Origin: an uncultured Dehalococcoidia bacterium
GTDB lineage: Bacteria > Chloroflexota > Dehalococcoidia > Lucifugimonadales > CATOSD01
Direction: 5' to 3'
DNA length: 64,000 bases
Assembly (NCBI GenBank): GCA_951812395.1
Contig: CATOSD010000001.1
Coordinates: 992,001 to 1,056,000, forward strand
Shown: in pieces, positions 24,150 to 32,925 of the stretch
Layout of the letters: each line of letters opens with the position of its first letter
Position numbering within the stretch: position 1 is the stretch's first letter
The notes under the pieces: model-generated
Databases searched by the model: none
Told to the model about the DNA's origin: nothing
What the model saw: only the letters and a program-made list of their open reading frames with translations
Translations under genes and position numbers: made by a program

Positions 24150-25337
24150 ATGCAGAACGCAGTGATAGTAAGCGGGGCGCGCACGGCGGTCGGCAGATTC
24201 GGCGGGGCGTTCAAGGACGTGTCGGCGCCGGACCTGGGCGCGGCGGCAATACGGGCCGCGCTGGAGCGGGCCAACCTTTCGCCCGACCAGGTGGACGAGG
24301 TGGTGATGGGCAACGCGCTCCAGGCAACGGAGGCAGGCTATGCGGCGCGGCTGGCGTCGATCAGGGCGGGCATCCCCGAGGAGGTGCCCACCATCGCCGT
24401 GAACCGCCAGTGCTCCTCCGGGCTGGAGGCCATCAACATGGCTGCGCAACTGGTGCGCACCGGCGAGGTGGACATAGCCGTCGCCGGGGGCACCGAGAAC
24501 ATGAGCCAGTCGCCCTTCATGCTGGACTACAAGGCTCGCTTCGACGGCCTGCGCATGGGCAACGCCGAGATGGTGGACGGACTGATCGAGGGCCTCGGCT
24601 GCCCCGTGAACCGCTACCACATGGGGGTTACGGCGGAGAACGTGGCCGAGCGCTTCGGCGTGAGCCGGGAAGACCAGGACGAGATGGCCTTCAATAGCCA
24701 CATGCGCGCCTCAGCCGCCATCAAGAACGGACGCTTCGAGAGCCAGATAACCACCCTGGACGTCCCCCAGCGTAGGGCGGACCCGATAGCGGTGGCCGTG
24801 GACGAAGGCCCGCGCGAGGACACCACGATCGAACGGCTGGCCCAGTTGCGCCCCGTCTTCAAGCGCGACGGCACCGTGACCGCGGGCAACGCCTCCAGCA
24901 TCAACGACGGCGCGGCGGCAGTGGTGATTATGTCCGCCGAGAAGGCAGCCGAGCTAGGCTTGACGCCCCGGCTGCGCTGGCACACCCGCGGTGTCGCGGG
25001 CGTAGACCCAGCAGTCATGGGCATCGGCCCCGTGCCGGCTGTGCGCAAGGCGCTCGACAAGTCCGGCATGACGGTCGACGACATCGACCTCGTCGAGCTC
25101 AACGAGGCGTTCGCCGCTCAGGCGCTGTACTGCGTACGCGAGCTGGGGTTGGACATCGACAAGACCAACGTCAACGGCAGCGGCATCAGCCTGGGCCATC
25201 CGGTGGGCGCGACCGGCGCGATAATGACCGTCAAGCTGATGGAGGAGATCGCCCTGCGCGACGAGCACATGGGGTTGGTAACCATGTGCGTAGGCGGCGG
25301 CCAGGGCGTGGCCACCATCTTCGAGCGCCTGAACTAG
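24150..25337 (+). CDS. Acetyl-CoA acetyltransferase / thiolase
   Basis: 395 residues with an AGGGGG ribosome site. Complete thiolase signatures: nucleophile C88 in NRQCSSGLEAI, AGGTENMSQSP near 114, NEAFAAQ, His350 in GHPVGATGA and the second Cys C380 in CVGGGQG. Biosynthetic/degradative type II thiolase fold. It condenses or cleaves acetoacetyl- or 3-ketoacyl-CoA. It fits with the acyl-CoA dehydrogenase and enoyl-CoA hydratase encoded elsewhere in the window, although these are not in one operon. An earlier in-frame start at 24096 lacks conserved sequence. Confidence 0.93.
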   Translation: MQNAVIVSGARTAVGRFGGAFKDVSAPDLGAAAIRAALERANLSPDQVDEVVMGNALQATEAGYAARLASIRAGIPEEVPTIAVNRQCSSGLEAINMAAQLVRTGEVDIAVAGGTENMSQSPFMLDYKARFDGLRMGNAEMVDGLIEGLGCPVNRYHMGVTAENVAERFGVSREDQDEMAFNSHMRASAAIKNGRFESQITTLDVPQRRADPIAVAVDEGPREDTTIERLAQLRPVFKRDGTVTAGNASSINDGAAAVVIMSAEKAAELGLTPRLRWHTRGVAGVDPAVMGIGPVPAVRKALDKSGMTVDDIDLVELNEAFAAQALYCVRELGLDIDKTNVNGSGISLGHPVGATGAIMTVKLMEEIALRDEHMGLVTMCVGGGQGVATIFERLN

Positions 25338-25387
25338 ACGGGCCTACGACATCTCCTCTCCCTTTTAGAGGGGATCATGCCAGACAA

Positions 25388-25423
25388 GAACGTGCGGGCG
25401 GTTCATGAGCCGTCCGCACGTTC
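25388..25423. terminator. Strong hairpin between convergent genes
   Basis: 14-bp stem with one G-T pair (GAACGTGCGG core) and an 8-nt loop, between the convergent thiolase and threonine synthase genes. It can serve both directions. Confidence 0.65.
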
Positions 25424-25468
25424 TCCCACACTTGTCGCTGGAGCCGCGCACTTTACGCGGAAATAACC

Positions 25469-26641
25469 CTAGCCCTCCACCAGTTCCAGGTTCTTGAGGC
25501 CGTTCCCCGTGTTCATCAGCAGCACCCGCTCGTCGGGTAGCACCGAGCCGTCGGCGAGCAGCTTGTTGAGCGCGGCCGCGGTGGCGGCGCCCTCCGGGCA
25601 GATGAACATGCCCTCCAGCGACGCCACCAGGCCCATGTAGTGCAGTATCTCGTCGTCCGACACGGTTAGCGCCCCGCCGCCGCTCTCCCGCAGCGAGCGC
25701 AGGATCATGTAGTCGCCGATTGCCGCGGGGACGCGGATGCCCGGCGCCAGCGTGTGCGCGTTCTGCCACGGCTCGGCGAACTCCTGGCCCTCGCGGAACG
25801 CCCGCACCAGCGGCGCGCAGCCCTCCGCCTGCACGCAGTACATGCGCGGCCTCTCGCTGCCAATCCAGCCCATGTGCTCCATCTCTTCGAACGCCTTCCA
25901 CATGCCCACGATGCCCGTGCCGCCGCCGGTGGGGTACAGTATGACGTCGGGCAGCGTCCAGTTCAGATGCTCGGCAATCTCGTAGCCCATCGTCTTCTTG
26001 CCCTCCAGCCGGTATGGCTCCTGGAGGGTGGACACGTCGAACAGTCCCTCTTCCGCGGCCTTCTCTCGCGATACGCGGCCCGCATCGCTGATGAGGCCGT
26101 CTACGAGCGTGACCTTGCCCCCGGTTATGGCGGCCTCCTTGCGGTTGGAGTCGGGAACGTCCTGCGGCATGAACAGGTACGCCTCCAGTCCGCCCTTGGC
26201 GGCGTAGGCGGACATGGCGCCCGCGGCGTTTCCGGCGGAGGGCATGGTGAGCCGGGTGAGGCCAAGCTCCTTGGCCTTGGACACCGCCGCGGACAGGCCT
26301 CTCGCCTTGAACGACCCCGTGGGGTTAAGGCCCTCATCCTTGATGAGCAGGTCTGTACAGCCGAACTCGGCCCCCAGTCGCTGGGCCTGGAAGATGGGCG
26401 TGTAGCCCTCGCCAAGCGTGATGACGTTCGCCTCGTCGCGGACCGGCATCACCTCGAAGTAGCGCCACATGTTCGCGGGCCGGTCCCGCAGCGCGGCCCG
26501 GTCCAGCGCCTGGCCTGCGGCTTCCAGGTCGTAACGCGGATACAGCACCTTGCCGCACTCGTCGCACGTGCGGTGTGGCTCGTCGGCCGAGTAGGTCTCG
26601 TGACAGTAGGTGCATTCGAGTTCGGTAAGGTAGCTCTTCAT
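25469..26641 (-). CDS. thrC: Threonine synthase
   Basis: 390 residues. The N-terminal zinc ribbon CxxC...CxxC (CTYC, CDEC, residues 10-30) typical of many bacterial ThrC-like enzymes is followed by the fold-type II PLP core, with catalytic Lys in NPTGSFKARG (about residue 110), SAGNAAGA, and the phosphate-binding PTGGGTGIVGM. GGAGGAGAC precedes the ATG at 26641. It converts O-phosphohomoserine to threonine. The frame extends upstream in a non-conserved manner, which I disregard. Other PLP lyases with the same fold (cysteate or threonine synthase-like) are possible. Confidence 0.88.
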   Translation of the reverse strand: MKSYLTELECTYCHETYSADEPHRTCDECGKVLYPRYDLEAAGQALDRAALRDRPANMWRYFEVMPVRDEANVITLGEGYTPIFQAQRLGAEFGCTDLLIKDEGLNPTGSFKARGLSAAVSKAKELGLTRLTMPSAGNAAGAMSAYAAKGGLEAYLFMPQDVPDSNRKEAAITGGKVTLVDGLISDAGRVSREKAAEEGLFDVSTLQEPYRLEGKKTMGYEIAEHLNWTLPDVILYPTGGGTGIVGMWKAFEEMEHMGWIGSERPRMYCVQAEGCAPLVRAFREGQEFAEPWQNAHTLAPGIRVPAAIGDYMILRSLRESGGGALTVSDDEILHYMGLVASLEGMFICPEGAATAAALNKLLADGSVLPDERVLLMNTGNGLKNLELVEG

Positions 26642-26718
26642 GTCTCCTCCGTGGGTGGGGGCGCGTTCGGGCGTGTACATGATAGAGGAAATCAGTCGAC
26701 GTGGGGTAGTCTCGGACT

Positions 26719-27654
26719 TTAGTCCACAGCGTCTCGGACGGCAGGAAAGACCGGCTGCGTCCACGCGCTCGGCCCGGACGACGAGACCACTGTCGCGCGG
26801 ACGTACTCTTCGTCCCCGACGGCCTCGTACTCGGCGGTGAGCCCCGTGCTCTCCGCCAGCACCTCGCCACCCTTGCCCGTGAACTGGGTTGTGTACACGA
26901 TGTGGAGCCCTTCCTCGATCTCCAGCGCGATCCCGTCGGCCGAGCACTCCAGCCGCGTGAGAGCGACGCCGGTCGAGGCGTAGAACCTGCCCGTCGCGAG
27001 GCCGCCCACGATCGCGTCCTGCGTCAGCTCGTCGGCCTCCACCATCACCCAGCCGCGTCCGGGGTTCGAGTGCCCCGGGGTAAAGTCGTGATAGTTGTGG
27101 GAGTCGTCGGTGGCAACTCCGAATATCACGCGGCCGGCGCTGAGAACGCTGTCCCATATCTGCTCATAGCTCGGACGCCCCGGAGCGCCGAACACGTTGG
27201 CTCTCGGATGCCCGTTGAACACCTCCAGCAGGCTGGCGCCCTCCACACGGCTTAACGCACGGTGGTCGAACGCCCACTCGTAGTTCGGATGATTGATCGA
27301 AGCGATGCCCCCGGCCGCGACTATTGCGTCCACGTTTGCCTGCAGCGTCGACACCACGTCGCCTGCGTCGACAGGCTCGACGACGCGAGAAATCCCGACG
27401 CCGTTGATGTGGATCGGCGTGGCTCCCCCGTCGATCCGTACGCTGACCTCCTCGCCCGGAACCATCAGCGGCTTTCGGAAGCGGCGGCGGCCGGTACCGT
27501 AACCCAACAGCGTCAGGTGATTGTGGTCGCTCAGCACGAGAAAGTCGTAGCCGTGCCTCCGGTACCAGCTTGCAACCTTGTGGGGGTCTTCGTCACCGTC
27601 CGATTCGGTCGTGTGGGTATGAATGTTGCCCTTGTACCACTGTTGTTCGCTCAT
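26719..27654 (-). CDS. PHP-domain metal-dependent phosphoesterase
   Basis: 311 residues. PHP motifs: NIHTHTTESDG (H12, H14), VLSDHNHLTL (D-H-N-H) near 42, INHPNYEWAFD (H) and ATDDSHNY (D, H). These supply the trinuclear metal site of the PHP family. A beta-rich C-terminal part follows (about 215-311) with no recognised domain. Likely hydrolyses a phosphoester; targets of such stand-alone PHP proteins vary. It lies upstream of thrC on the same strand with a gap of 77 nt. Confidence 0.82.
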   Translation of the reverse strand: MSEQQWYKGNIHTHTTESDGDEDPHKVASWYRRHGYDFLVLSDHNHLTLLGYGTGRRRFRKPLMVPGEEVSVRIDGGATPIHINGVGISRVVEPVDAGDVVSTLQANVDAIVAAGGIASINHPNYEWAFDHRALSRVEGASLLEVFNGHPRANVFGAPGRPSYEQIWDSVLSAGRVIFGVATDDSHNYHDFTPGHSNPGRGWVMVEADELTQDAIVGGLATGRFYASTGVALTRLECSADGIALEIEEGLHIVYTTQFTGKGGEVLAESTGLTAEYEAVGDEEYVRATVVSSSGPSAWTQPVFPAVRDAVD

Positions 27655-27962
27655 TCGCGCCGCCCTTCGGCCAGGTCCGCCGGGTCGATATCGTAGTCCA
27701 AAGCCGCCGCACCGGTTCGGTCCGACTACGGGGTGCGCAATTCTCAGATGGAATGTCCATCGCCTTACGACCCCATATTTTTGGCCGAACGCTCCAGATA
27801 CATTGACTCGCAGCTACTATAGCATAGCAATATACTGCCGGTTCCCCGGCTGCTATCCTCCACTCCCGCCCGTAGCTCCCATCGGTGGCGCGCCATCCAC
27901 ACGGCGGCTATAATACCCACCACACCCTACACACTATCAATCCCTACGGAGGCTCATTGCTC
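27655..27962. other. Divergent intergenic region, AT-rich core
   Basis: 308 nt between the PHP gene (minus) and the aminotransferase (plus). A conspicuously AT-rich segment at about 27800-27840 contains TTGACT and overlapping TATAG/TATACT hexamers suitable for divergent promoters. The ribosome site GGAGG of the aminotransferase is at 27950. Short frames here have no support. Confidence 0.5.
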
Positions 27963-29291
27963 ATGGTCAGCCCAATCGAACAGCGCTACATCGACCTTCA
28001 CCCGGGCTCGCTCGAACGCCACGCGCAGGCGCGCGACATCTTCCCCGACGGCGTGACGCACGACGGTCGCCGCATGAGCCCGTTCCCCATCTACGCCACG
28101 CACGGCATCGGCCCGCACAAGTGGGACGTTGACGGCAACCGCATCATCGACTACTGGACCGGTCACGGCTCGATGATACTCGGCCACTCGCACCCCGAAG
28201 TCGTCGCCGCCGTCGCAAGCCAGATGGGACGCGGCACCCACCTCAGCGCCTCCTCGGACCTAGAGATAAAGTGGGGCCAGCAGGTGCAGCAGCTCATCCC
28301 AAGCGCCGAGAAGGTGCGCTTCCACAGCTCCGGCACCGAGGCCACGATGATGGCCATTCGCATGGCCCGCGCCTACACCGGCAAGAGCAAGGTGATCAAG
28401 TTCGTTGAGCACTTCCACGGCTGGAGCGACTACCTGACGGTCGGCAGCGCAGGCATGGGCGGTATACCCGAAGAGACCAAAAACACCATGATCGTGCTGC
28501 CGCCCAACGACATCGGCATCGTGGAAAAGACGATACAGGACAACCCGGACGTGGCCGCCATCATACTGGAGCCTACCGGCGCTCACATGGGCCAGATTCC
28601 CGTGCTTCCCAGCTTCCTGGGCGAGCTGCGAGAGCTGACCGAGCGCACCGGCGTGGTGCTCATCTTCGACGAAGTGGTTACGGGCTTCCGCATCTCGAAG
28701 GGAGGCGCGCAGGCCTACTACGGCGTCACGCCCGACATGACCACTATGGCCAAGATTCTTGGCGGCGGCCTGCCGGGCGGCGCGGTGGCGGGTAAGGCCG
28801 ATATTATCAACATGATCCAGGCGCGCGGCGACGCGGACTTCGACCAGAACCGCCGCATAGCCCACAACGGCACCTTCAACGCCAACCCCCTCTCCGCCGC
28901 GGCGGGCACCGTGGCGCTTGACCTGATTATGAACACCGACGTCACGGAGACTGCCAACGCCATGGGCCAGCGTCTCAAGGACGGCCTGAACGACCTGCTC
29001 ACCCGCATGGAGGTGCCCGGCTGCGCCAGCGGAATCGCGTCGCTCATTTTCCTTCGCCTGGGCGCGGACCACGAGTGCGACAAGGGCGTATGCGTAATGA
29101 CTCCCGAGCAGACGGCGCAGGCACACAACGCCCACCGCGACGGCCAGTTCGTTCTGTCCATGCTCAACAACGGCGTACACGCCACCAGCAGGTTCATCAT
29201 GAGCGCTGCGCACCGCGAGCAGGACGTCGATGACACCGTCGACGCCACCGAACGTGCGCTCACCGAACTGAGGCAGTCCGGCCTGATCTAG
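27963..29291 (+). CDS. Class III aminotransferase (glutamate-1-semialdehyde aminomutase-like)
   Basis: 442 residues. PLP fold-type I, class III: YWTGHGSMILGHSHPEV near 62, SSGTEATMMAIRMAR near 123, IFDEVVTGFRISKGGAQ near 240 with the Asp that contacts the PLP ring, and the Schiff-base Lys in TMAKILGGGLPGG. These are the blocks of HemL and related aminomutases/aminotransferases. A C-terminal insertion with CDKGVC is unusual for HemL and suggests a catabolic aminotransferase rather than the haem enzyme. No hem genes are adjacent. Confidence 0.85.
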   Translation: MVSPIEQRYIDLHPGSLERHAQARDIFPDGVTHDGRRMSPFPIYATHGIGPHKWDVDGNRIIDYWTGHGSMILGHSHPEVVAAVASQMGRGTHLSASSDLEIKWGQQVQQLIPSAEKVRFHSSGTEATMMAIRMARAYTGKSKVIKFVEHFHGWSDYLTVGSAGMGGIPEETKNTMIVLPPNDIGIVEKTIQDNPDVAAIILEPTGAHMGQIPVLPSFLGELRELTERTGVVLIFDEVVTGFRISKGGAQAYYGVTPDMTTMAKILGGGLPGGAVAGKADIINMIQARGDADFDQNRRIAHNGTFNANPLSAAAGTVALDLIMNTDVTETANAMGQRLKDGLNDLLTRMEVPGCASGIASLIFLRLGADHECDKGVCVMTPEQTAQAHNAHRDGQFVLSMLNNGVHATSRFIMSAAHREQDVDDTVDATERALTELRQSGLI

Positions 29292-29378
29292 CCATTACGC
29301 CTAATGCGTCTTCTCCCCCCTGACGGGAGAGGATTGAGGTGAGGCGGGTTTCGCCGCCCGCCGCACCGAACCATGTAA

Positions 29379-29399
29379 GGGCGGGTTTTGTACCCGCCC
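29379..29399. terminator. GC hairpin downstream of the aminotransferase
   Basis: GGGCGGGT / ACCCGCCC with a 5-nt loop, 88 nt after the stop. A further C-rich/G-rich hairpin-like element precedes it at about 29316-29335. No long T-run follows. Confidence 0.45.
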
Positions 29400-29430
29400 G
29401 TAGTCGCGGACCACGACACGGGGAGATGCT

Positions 29431-30714
29431 ATGCCCGAGCAGACATACGACCTGGCAATTGTCGGCGGCGGCGCCGCCGGCCTGACCGCGGGCCTGTATG
29501 CCTGCCGCGCCGGCCTGAAGACGGTGCTCTTCGAGAGCCTGATGACCGGCGGCCAGGTGATCAACGCCGAAACCATCGAGAACTTCCCTGGCTTTCCGGA
29601 CGGCGTTCCTGGCGCGGAGTTCGGGCCGCTGCTTCAGGACCAGGCGACGCGCTACGGCCTCGAGATCCGGCTGGGCGAGGTGACCGCGCTTCGCCCCGAG
29701 TCGCCGTTCTGGGCCATCGAACTCTACGGCGGACTGGAGCGGGCGCGCGCCGTCATCTACGCCGCCGGCTCCACGCTGCGAAAGCTCGGCGTGCCGGGCG
29801 AGCAGGACCTGGAGGGCGCCGGCGTCTCCTACTGCGCCACCTGCGACGGGCCATTCTTCCAGGGCGAGACCGTGGGAGTGGTCGGCGGCGGCGACTCCGC
29901 GCTGGACGAGGCGCTCGTGCTGACCGAGTTCGCGTCCAAGGTGATCGTGTTCCACCGAGGGGATGAGTTGGGAGCCCAGCAGGTGCTGAAGGACCGGGTG
30001 GCCGCCAACCCCAAGATAGAGGTCCGCTACAACACCACCGTCGACGAGGTACTTGGCGGAGGCGAGGTGGAGGGCATAAGCATAACCGACGTCGATTCGG
30101 GCGAGACCTCGCGCGTAGACCTGTCCGGCCTGTTTATCTACGTAGGCCTCGACCCCAATTCGAGCTGCCTCGACGGTCTGCTGGAGCTCGACGGCGGGGG
30201 CCACGTGCCCACCGACGTGTGGATGCGCACGCCGCTACCCGGCCTGCTGGCCGCGGGCGACGTGCGACAGGGCTCCGCGGCGCAGCTCGTCTCCTCCGCA
30301 GGCGACGGCGCCACCGCCGCCATAGCCGCCCAACGCTACCTCAAGGGCGCCCCCTGGCCGGACTTCCGGCGCCAGCGCTTCGCGCACCTCCCCGACGGGG
30401 AAGAGGTGATGACCAACGAAGAGGTGATTGCAGCCCTCAAGACTCAGCGTGCCAAGCTTAAGGAACACGGCGTCAAGGACCTCGCCCTGACAGGATCGTT
30501 CCTAATGTATGTGGAAGCAATCAATCCCAGCATAAATCTGGTTGCGGAGTTCGAACACGGGCAAGAGACCTCCAATTCGCTTCAGGCTCTGTCTGAATAC
30601 CTGGAGAACATCATTGGCGTTGAGGTTCGTCTTGAAGCCGATGACATGATCAGGGAAAAGAAAGGTTGGCCCTGGCAGACCCAGAAAACGCAATACGTCA
30701 GAATCGACGACTGA
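29431..30714 (+). CDS. trxB: Thioredoxin reductase with fused degenerate MNT domain
   Basis: 427 residues. Residues 1-310 are a complete thioredoxin reductase: FAD motif GGGAAG, redox pair C135/C138 (CATC), NADP motif GGGDSALDE and AAGDVRQG near 274. Normal TrxB would end near 310, but the frame continues into an MNT-type nucleotidyltransferase beginning at M327. There the usual GS..DxD reads GS(355-356)...S367-I368-N369, so both catalytic Asp are lost. An internal ATG at 30409 with a purine-rich site could also express the MNT piece alone. A HEPN gene follows. Reductase function is secure; the extension is probably a decayed antitoxin captured in frame. Confidence 0.87.
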   Translation: MPEQTYDLAIVGGGAAGLTAGLYACRAGLKTVLFESLMTGGQVINAETIENFPGFPDGVPGAEFGPLLQDQATRYGLEIRLGEVTALRPESPFWAIELYGGLERARAVIYAAGSTLRKLGVPGEQDLEGAGVSYCATCDGPFFQGETVGVVGGGDSALDEALVLTEFASKVIVFHRGDELGAQQVLKDRVAANPKIEVRYNTTVDEVLGGGEVEGISITDVDSGETSRVDLSGLFIYVGLDPNSSCLDGLLELDGGGHVPTDVWMRTPLPGLLAAGDVRQGSAAQLVSSAGDGATAAIAAQRYLKGAPWPDFRRQRFAHLPDGEEVMTNEEVIAALKTQRAKLKEHGVKDLALTGSFLMYVEAINPSINLVAEFEHGQETSNSLQALSEYLENIIGVEVRLEADDMIREKKGWPWQTQKTQYVRIDD

Positions 30715-30799
30715 CAGGCTCTTCCACATCCTTGAGGAAATCGCGTTCCTTAGGGAGCACACTTCGGGAGTTAGCCTCGATGACGTTTGGGCAGACGAG

Positions 30800-31042
30800 G
30801 TGCTTCGGCGCGCAGTGATGAGAAGTATAGAAATCATTGGCGAGGCCGCAAATCGGCTGCCAGCCGAAGTGTGGCGAACACACGCGCATGTACCCTGGCG
30901 CGCAATAGTGGATCAAAGAAACAGGCTCACACACGGGTACTACAATGTCGATAAAGGCAAGATACGGGACGTACTTGCCGACTACCTTCCCGAATTGCGG
31001 CGCAACGTAGAGCAGATCATCGAAGACGAGCGGCTGGGCTAG
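30800..31042 (+). CDS. HepT-like HEPN toxin, N-terminus without standard start
   Basis: The DUF86/HepT family is evident: RSIEIIGEAANRLP, PWRAIVDQRNRLTHGYYN with the R-x4-H-x-Y motif. The conserved N-terminal helix (RLFHILEEIAFLREHTSG) is encoded in frame from 30716, but no ATG, GTG, TTG or CTG lies between the in-frame stop at 30647 and the GTG at 30800. The annotated start therefore yields only 80 residues, lacking the first helix. Either a rare start is used, translation is coupled to the upstream frame, or the gene is decaying together with its MNT partner. RNase motif residues remain intact. Confidence 0.65.
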   Translation: MLRRAVMRSIEIIGEAANRLPAEVWRTHAHVPWRAIVDQRNRLTHGYYNVDKGKIRDVLADYLPELRRNVEQIIEDERLG

Positions 31043-31109
31043 CGCATTTGCTGCTCCCTGCTACGAAGGCTTGCCGACGCATCGAGTCGATGGACTCGAG
31101 GAAAAGCAC

Positions 31110-31316
31110 ATGAAGAAGGGATTCCAGTTTCTTTACGACGAACGCGGCAAAGTGAAGTCTGTCCTGATAGACCTGGATGTTTACCCTGAACTGTGGGAGG
31201 ACATCTACGACACAATGATTATAGAATCCCGAAAGGGTGAACCTACCATTCCCTGGGAACAACTCAAGGCTGATATGGAAGAGGCACTGGAGAGGCAAAG
31301 AGCCTCGGATGACTGA
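31110..31316 (+). CDS. Type II antitoxin (RelB-like) of a RelE pair
   Basis: 68 residues. It begins MKKGFQFLYDERGKVKSVLIDLDVY, a small strand-helix DNA-binding type region, and ends in an acidic amphipathic helix (EQLKADMEEALERQRA) expected to bind the toxin. The final 8 nt overlap the toxin start, a common toxin-antitoxin arrangement. An upstream in-frame ATG at 31071 is less likely. The family cannot be named with certainty. Confidence 0.75.
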   Translation: MKKGFQFLYDERGKVKSVLIDLDVYPELWEDIYDTMIIESRKGEPTIPWEQLKADMEEALERQRASDD

Positions 31317-31584
31317 GGCTGAGCGCTACTCAGTCCGCCTATCATCGTCAGCGTCCAGAGACTTTCGAGAACTACCCGCTAACCTGCAACAGAGAGTTGA
31401 AGGCGCTATGGCTGGCCTCTCATACGTTCCCCGGCCGCCGGGGTGTCGAAGAGTACGAGGCCATGAGCGGCACTACCGAATTCGCACGGGCCGGTATCGT
31501 ATTGTGTACCAGATAGACGACATCGTTGGAGTGGTGACTATGTTTCAGATAGGACACCGCCGGGGAGTCTACCACCCGTTGTAG
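31309..31584 (+). CDS. RelE/ParE-family toxin
   Basis: 91 residues. RelE-type fold: YSVRLSSSASRDFRELP at the N-terminus, a basic central region (PPGCRRVRGHERHYRIRTGRYRIVYQI) and a short C-terminal strand with HRRGVYH. The conserved R.R.G.YRIVY block is the RelE mRNA-interferase hallmark. It overlaps the antitoxin by 8 nt, so the pair is translated together. Looks intact. Confidence 0.85.
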   Translation: MTEAERYSVRLSSSASRDFRELPANLQQRVEGAMAGLSYVPRPPGCRRVRGHERHYRIRTGRYRIVYQIDDIVGVVTMFQIGHRRGVYHPL

Positions 31585-31630
31585 GCGACACCACGCCCCA
31601 AACAGGCCAACCCTTAACCAGGAGCACACT

Positions 31631-32815
31631 ATGGACTACCGTTTCACGGATGAACAGGAAGCCTTTCGCCAGGAGCTCCGAGACTTCCTCTCGGACAACC
31701 TCGGCGAAGACTGGCGCGGCATCGACCCGGACGCCTACTTCCACGACGAGAACTGGTTCCACATCCGCGATCTGACGGCCAAGATGGCCGATCGCGGCTG
31801 GCTCACCCTCGCCTGGCCCGAGGAGTACGGCGGCCAGGGCCGGCCCCACATCGAGCAGATGATTTACAACGAGGAGACGGCCTACTTCCGCGCGCCGACC
31901 CGCGACGTCAGCATCGGCACACACATGGTCGGCCCAACGCTCATGCTCTACGGCACCGAGGAGCAGAAGAGCCACTACCTGCCCGAAATCGCCAGCGGCG
32001 AGGCGGTCTATTGCCAGGGCTTCAGCGAGCCGGAGTCCGGCTCCGACCTTGCATCGCTCCAGCTTAGGGCCATCGAGGACGGCGACGACTACGTGCTGAA
32101 CGGCTCCAAGATCTGGACCAGCGGCGCCCATCGCTCCACACACTGCTACCTGCTCACCCGCACCGACCCCGACGCTCCCAAGCACAGAGGCATCAGCGTG
32201 TTCATAGTCGACATGAACACGCCCGGCATCGAAGTGCGGCCCATCATCAACATGTTCGGCATCCACTACTTCAACCAGGTGTTCTTCGACAACGTCCGCG
32301 TGCCCAAGCGCGCCATGATCGGCGAAAAGAACCGCGGCTGGTACATCGCAGCCACCACCCTGGACTTCGAGCGCTCAGGCGTCGCCAGCTTCGCGTCCAA
32401 CCGCCGCAGCATCGAGGAGCTGGTGGAGCTTGCGCGCGAGACCGACACAAACGGCAAGCCGCTGAACGAAGACCCGATGGTGAGGCAGCGCCTGGCCGAG
32501 CTGTGGACGCGCAACGAGGCGGGCAAGACCATCGCCTACAACGTCGCCTGGATGCAGAGCCAGGGACTCGTGCCGAACCGCGAGGCGTCTATCTCCAAGA
32601 TGATGGGCAGCGAGATAGCCCAGGAGATTCACGAGCTGGGCGTCCAGATGCTCGGCATGTACGGCATACTGGACAAGGGGTCCAAGTGGGCCTACCTGGA
32701 CGGCAGGCTCGCGTGGCTGTGGATGGACTCGATCTCGCTCACCATACGTGGCGGCACCTCCGAGATACAGCGCAACATCATCGCCGGCAGGGGTCTGGGT
32801 CTGCCCCGCGGCTAG
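31631..32815 (+). CDS. Acyl-CoA dehydrogenase
   Basis: 394 residues covering the whole family length. N-terminal helical domain MDYRFTDEQEAFRQELRDFL; beta domain QGFSEPESGSDLASL (FAD/substrate loop near 138) and VLNGSKIWTSGAH; C-terminal helical domain ending GGTSEIQRNIIAGRGLGLPRG, the usual FAD-dimer contact. It oxidises an acyl-CoA to the enoyl-CoA, passing electrons to ETF. A stand-alone gene 46 nt after the RelE toxin. Confidence 0.92.
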   Translation: MDYRFTDEQEAFRQELRDFLSDNLGEDWRGIDPDAYFHDENWFHIRDLTAKMADRGWLTLAWPEEYGGQGRPHIEQMIYNEETAYFRAPTRDVSIGTHMVGPTLMLYGTEEQKSHYLPEIASGEAVYCQGFSEPESGSDLASLQLRAIEDGDDYVLNGSKIWTSGAHRSTHCYLLTRTDPDAPKHRGISVFIVDMNTPGIEVRPIINMFGIHYFNQVFFDNVRVPKRAMIGEKNRGWYIAATTLDFERSGVASFASNRRSIEELVELARETDTNGKPLNEDPMVRQRLAELWTRNEAGKTIAYNVAWMQSQGLVPNREASISKMMGSEIAQEIHELGVQMLGMYGILDKGSKWAYLDGRLAWLWMDSISLTIRGGTSEIQRNIIAGRGLGLPRG

Positions 32816-32827
32816 CGCGGCGTCTGT

Positions 32828-32857
32828 ACGTCGCTCCAGCGAAGGCGGGAATCCAGG
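32828..32857. repeat. Short GCGAAGGCGGGAATCCA-type repeat
   Basis: The text CGCTCCAGCGAAGGCGGGAA followed by TCCAGG resembles a widespread bacterial intergenic repeat. A GGGGCGAGTTTCCAACCCGCCC hairpin follows within about 40 nt. Only one copy is seen in this window, so membership is tentative. Confidence 0.35.
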
Positions 32858-32925
32858 GACGGGGCGAACGGCAGGGGCGAGTTTCCAACCCGCCCGGGGA
32901 GTAGGCGCACAGACCTTGGAGAATT

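Noticed and set aside
26642..27157. Threonine synthase fused to an N-terminal extension
   Set aside because: The extra frame is a shadow of the PHP gene; ATG 26641 has a strong ribosome site and matches the zinc-ribbon start.
32816..32925. Fluoride riboswitch upstream of crcB
   Set aside because: The gap holds repeat-like sequence and a simple hairpin; I do not see the crcB-motif pattern.
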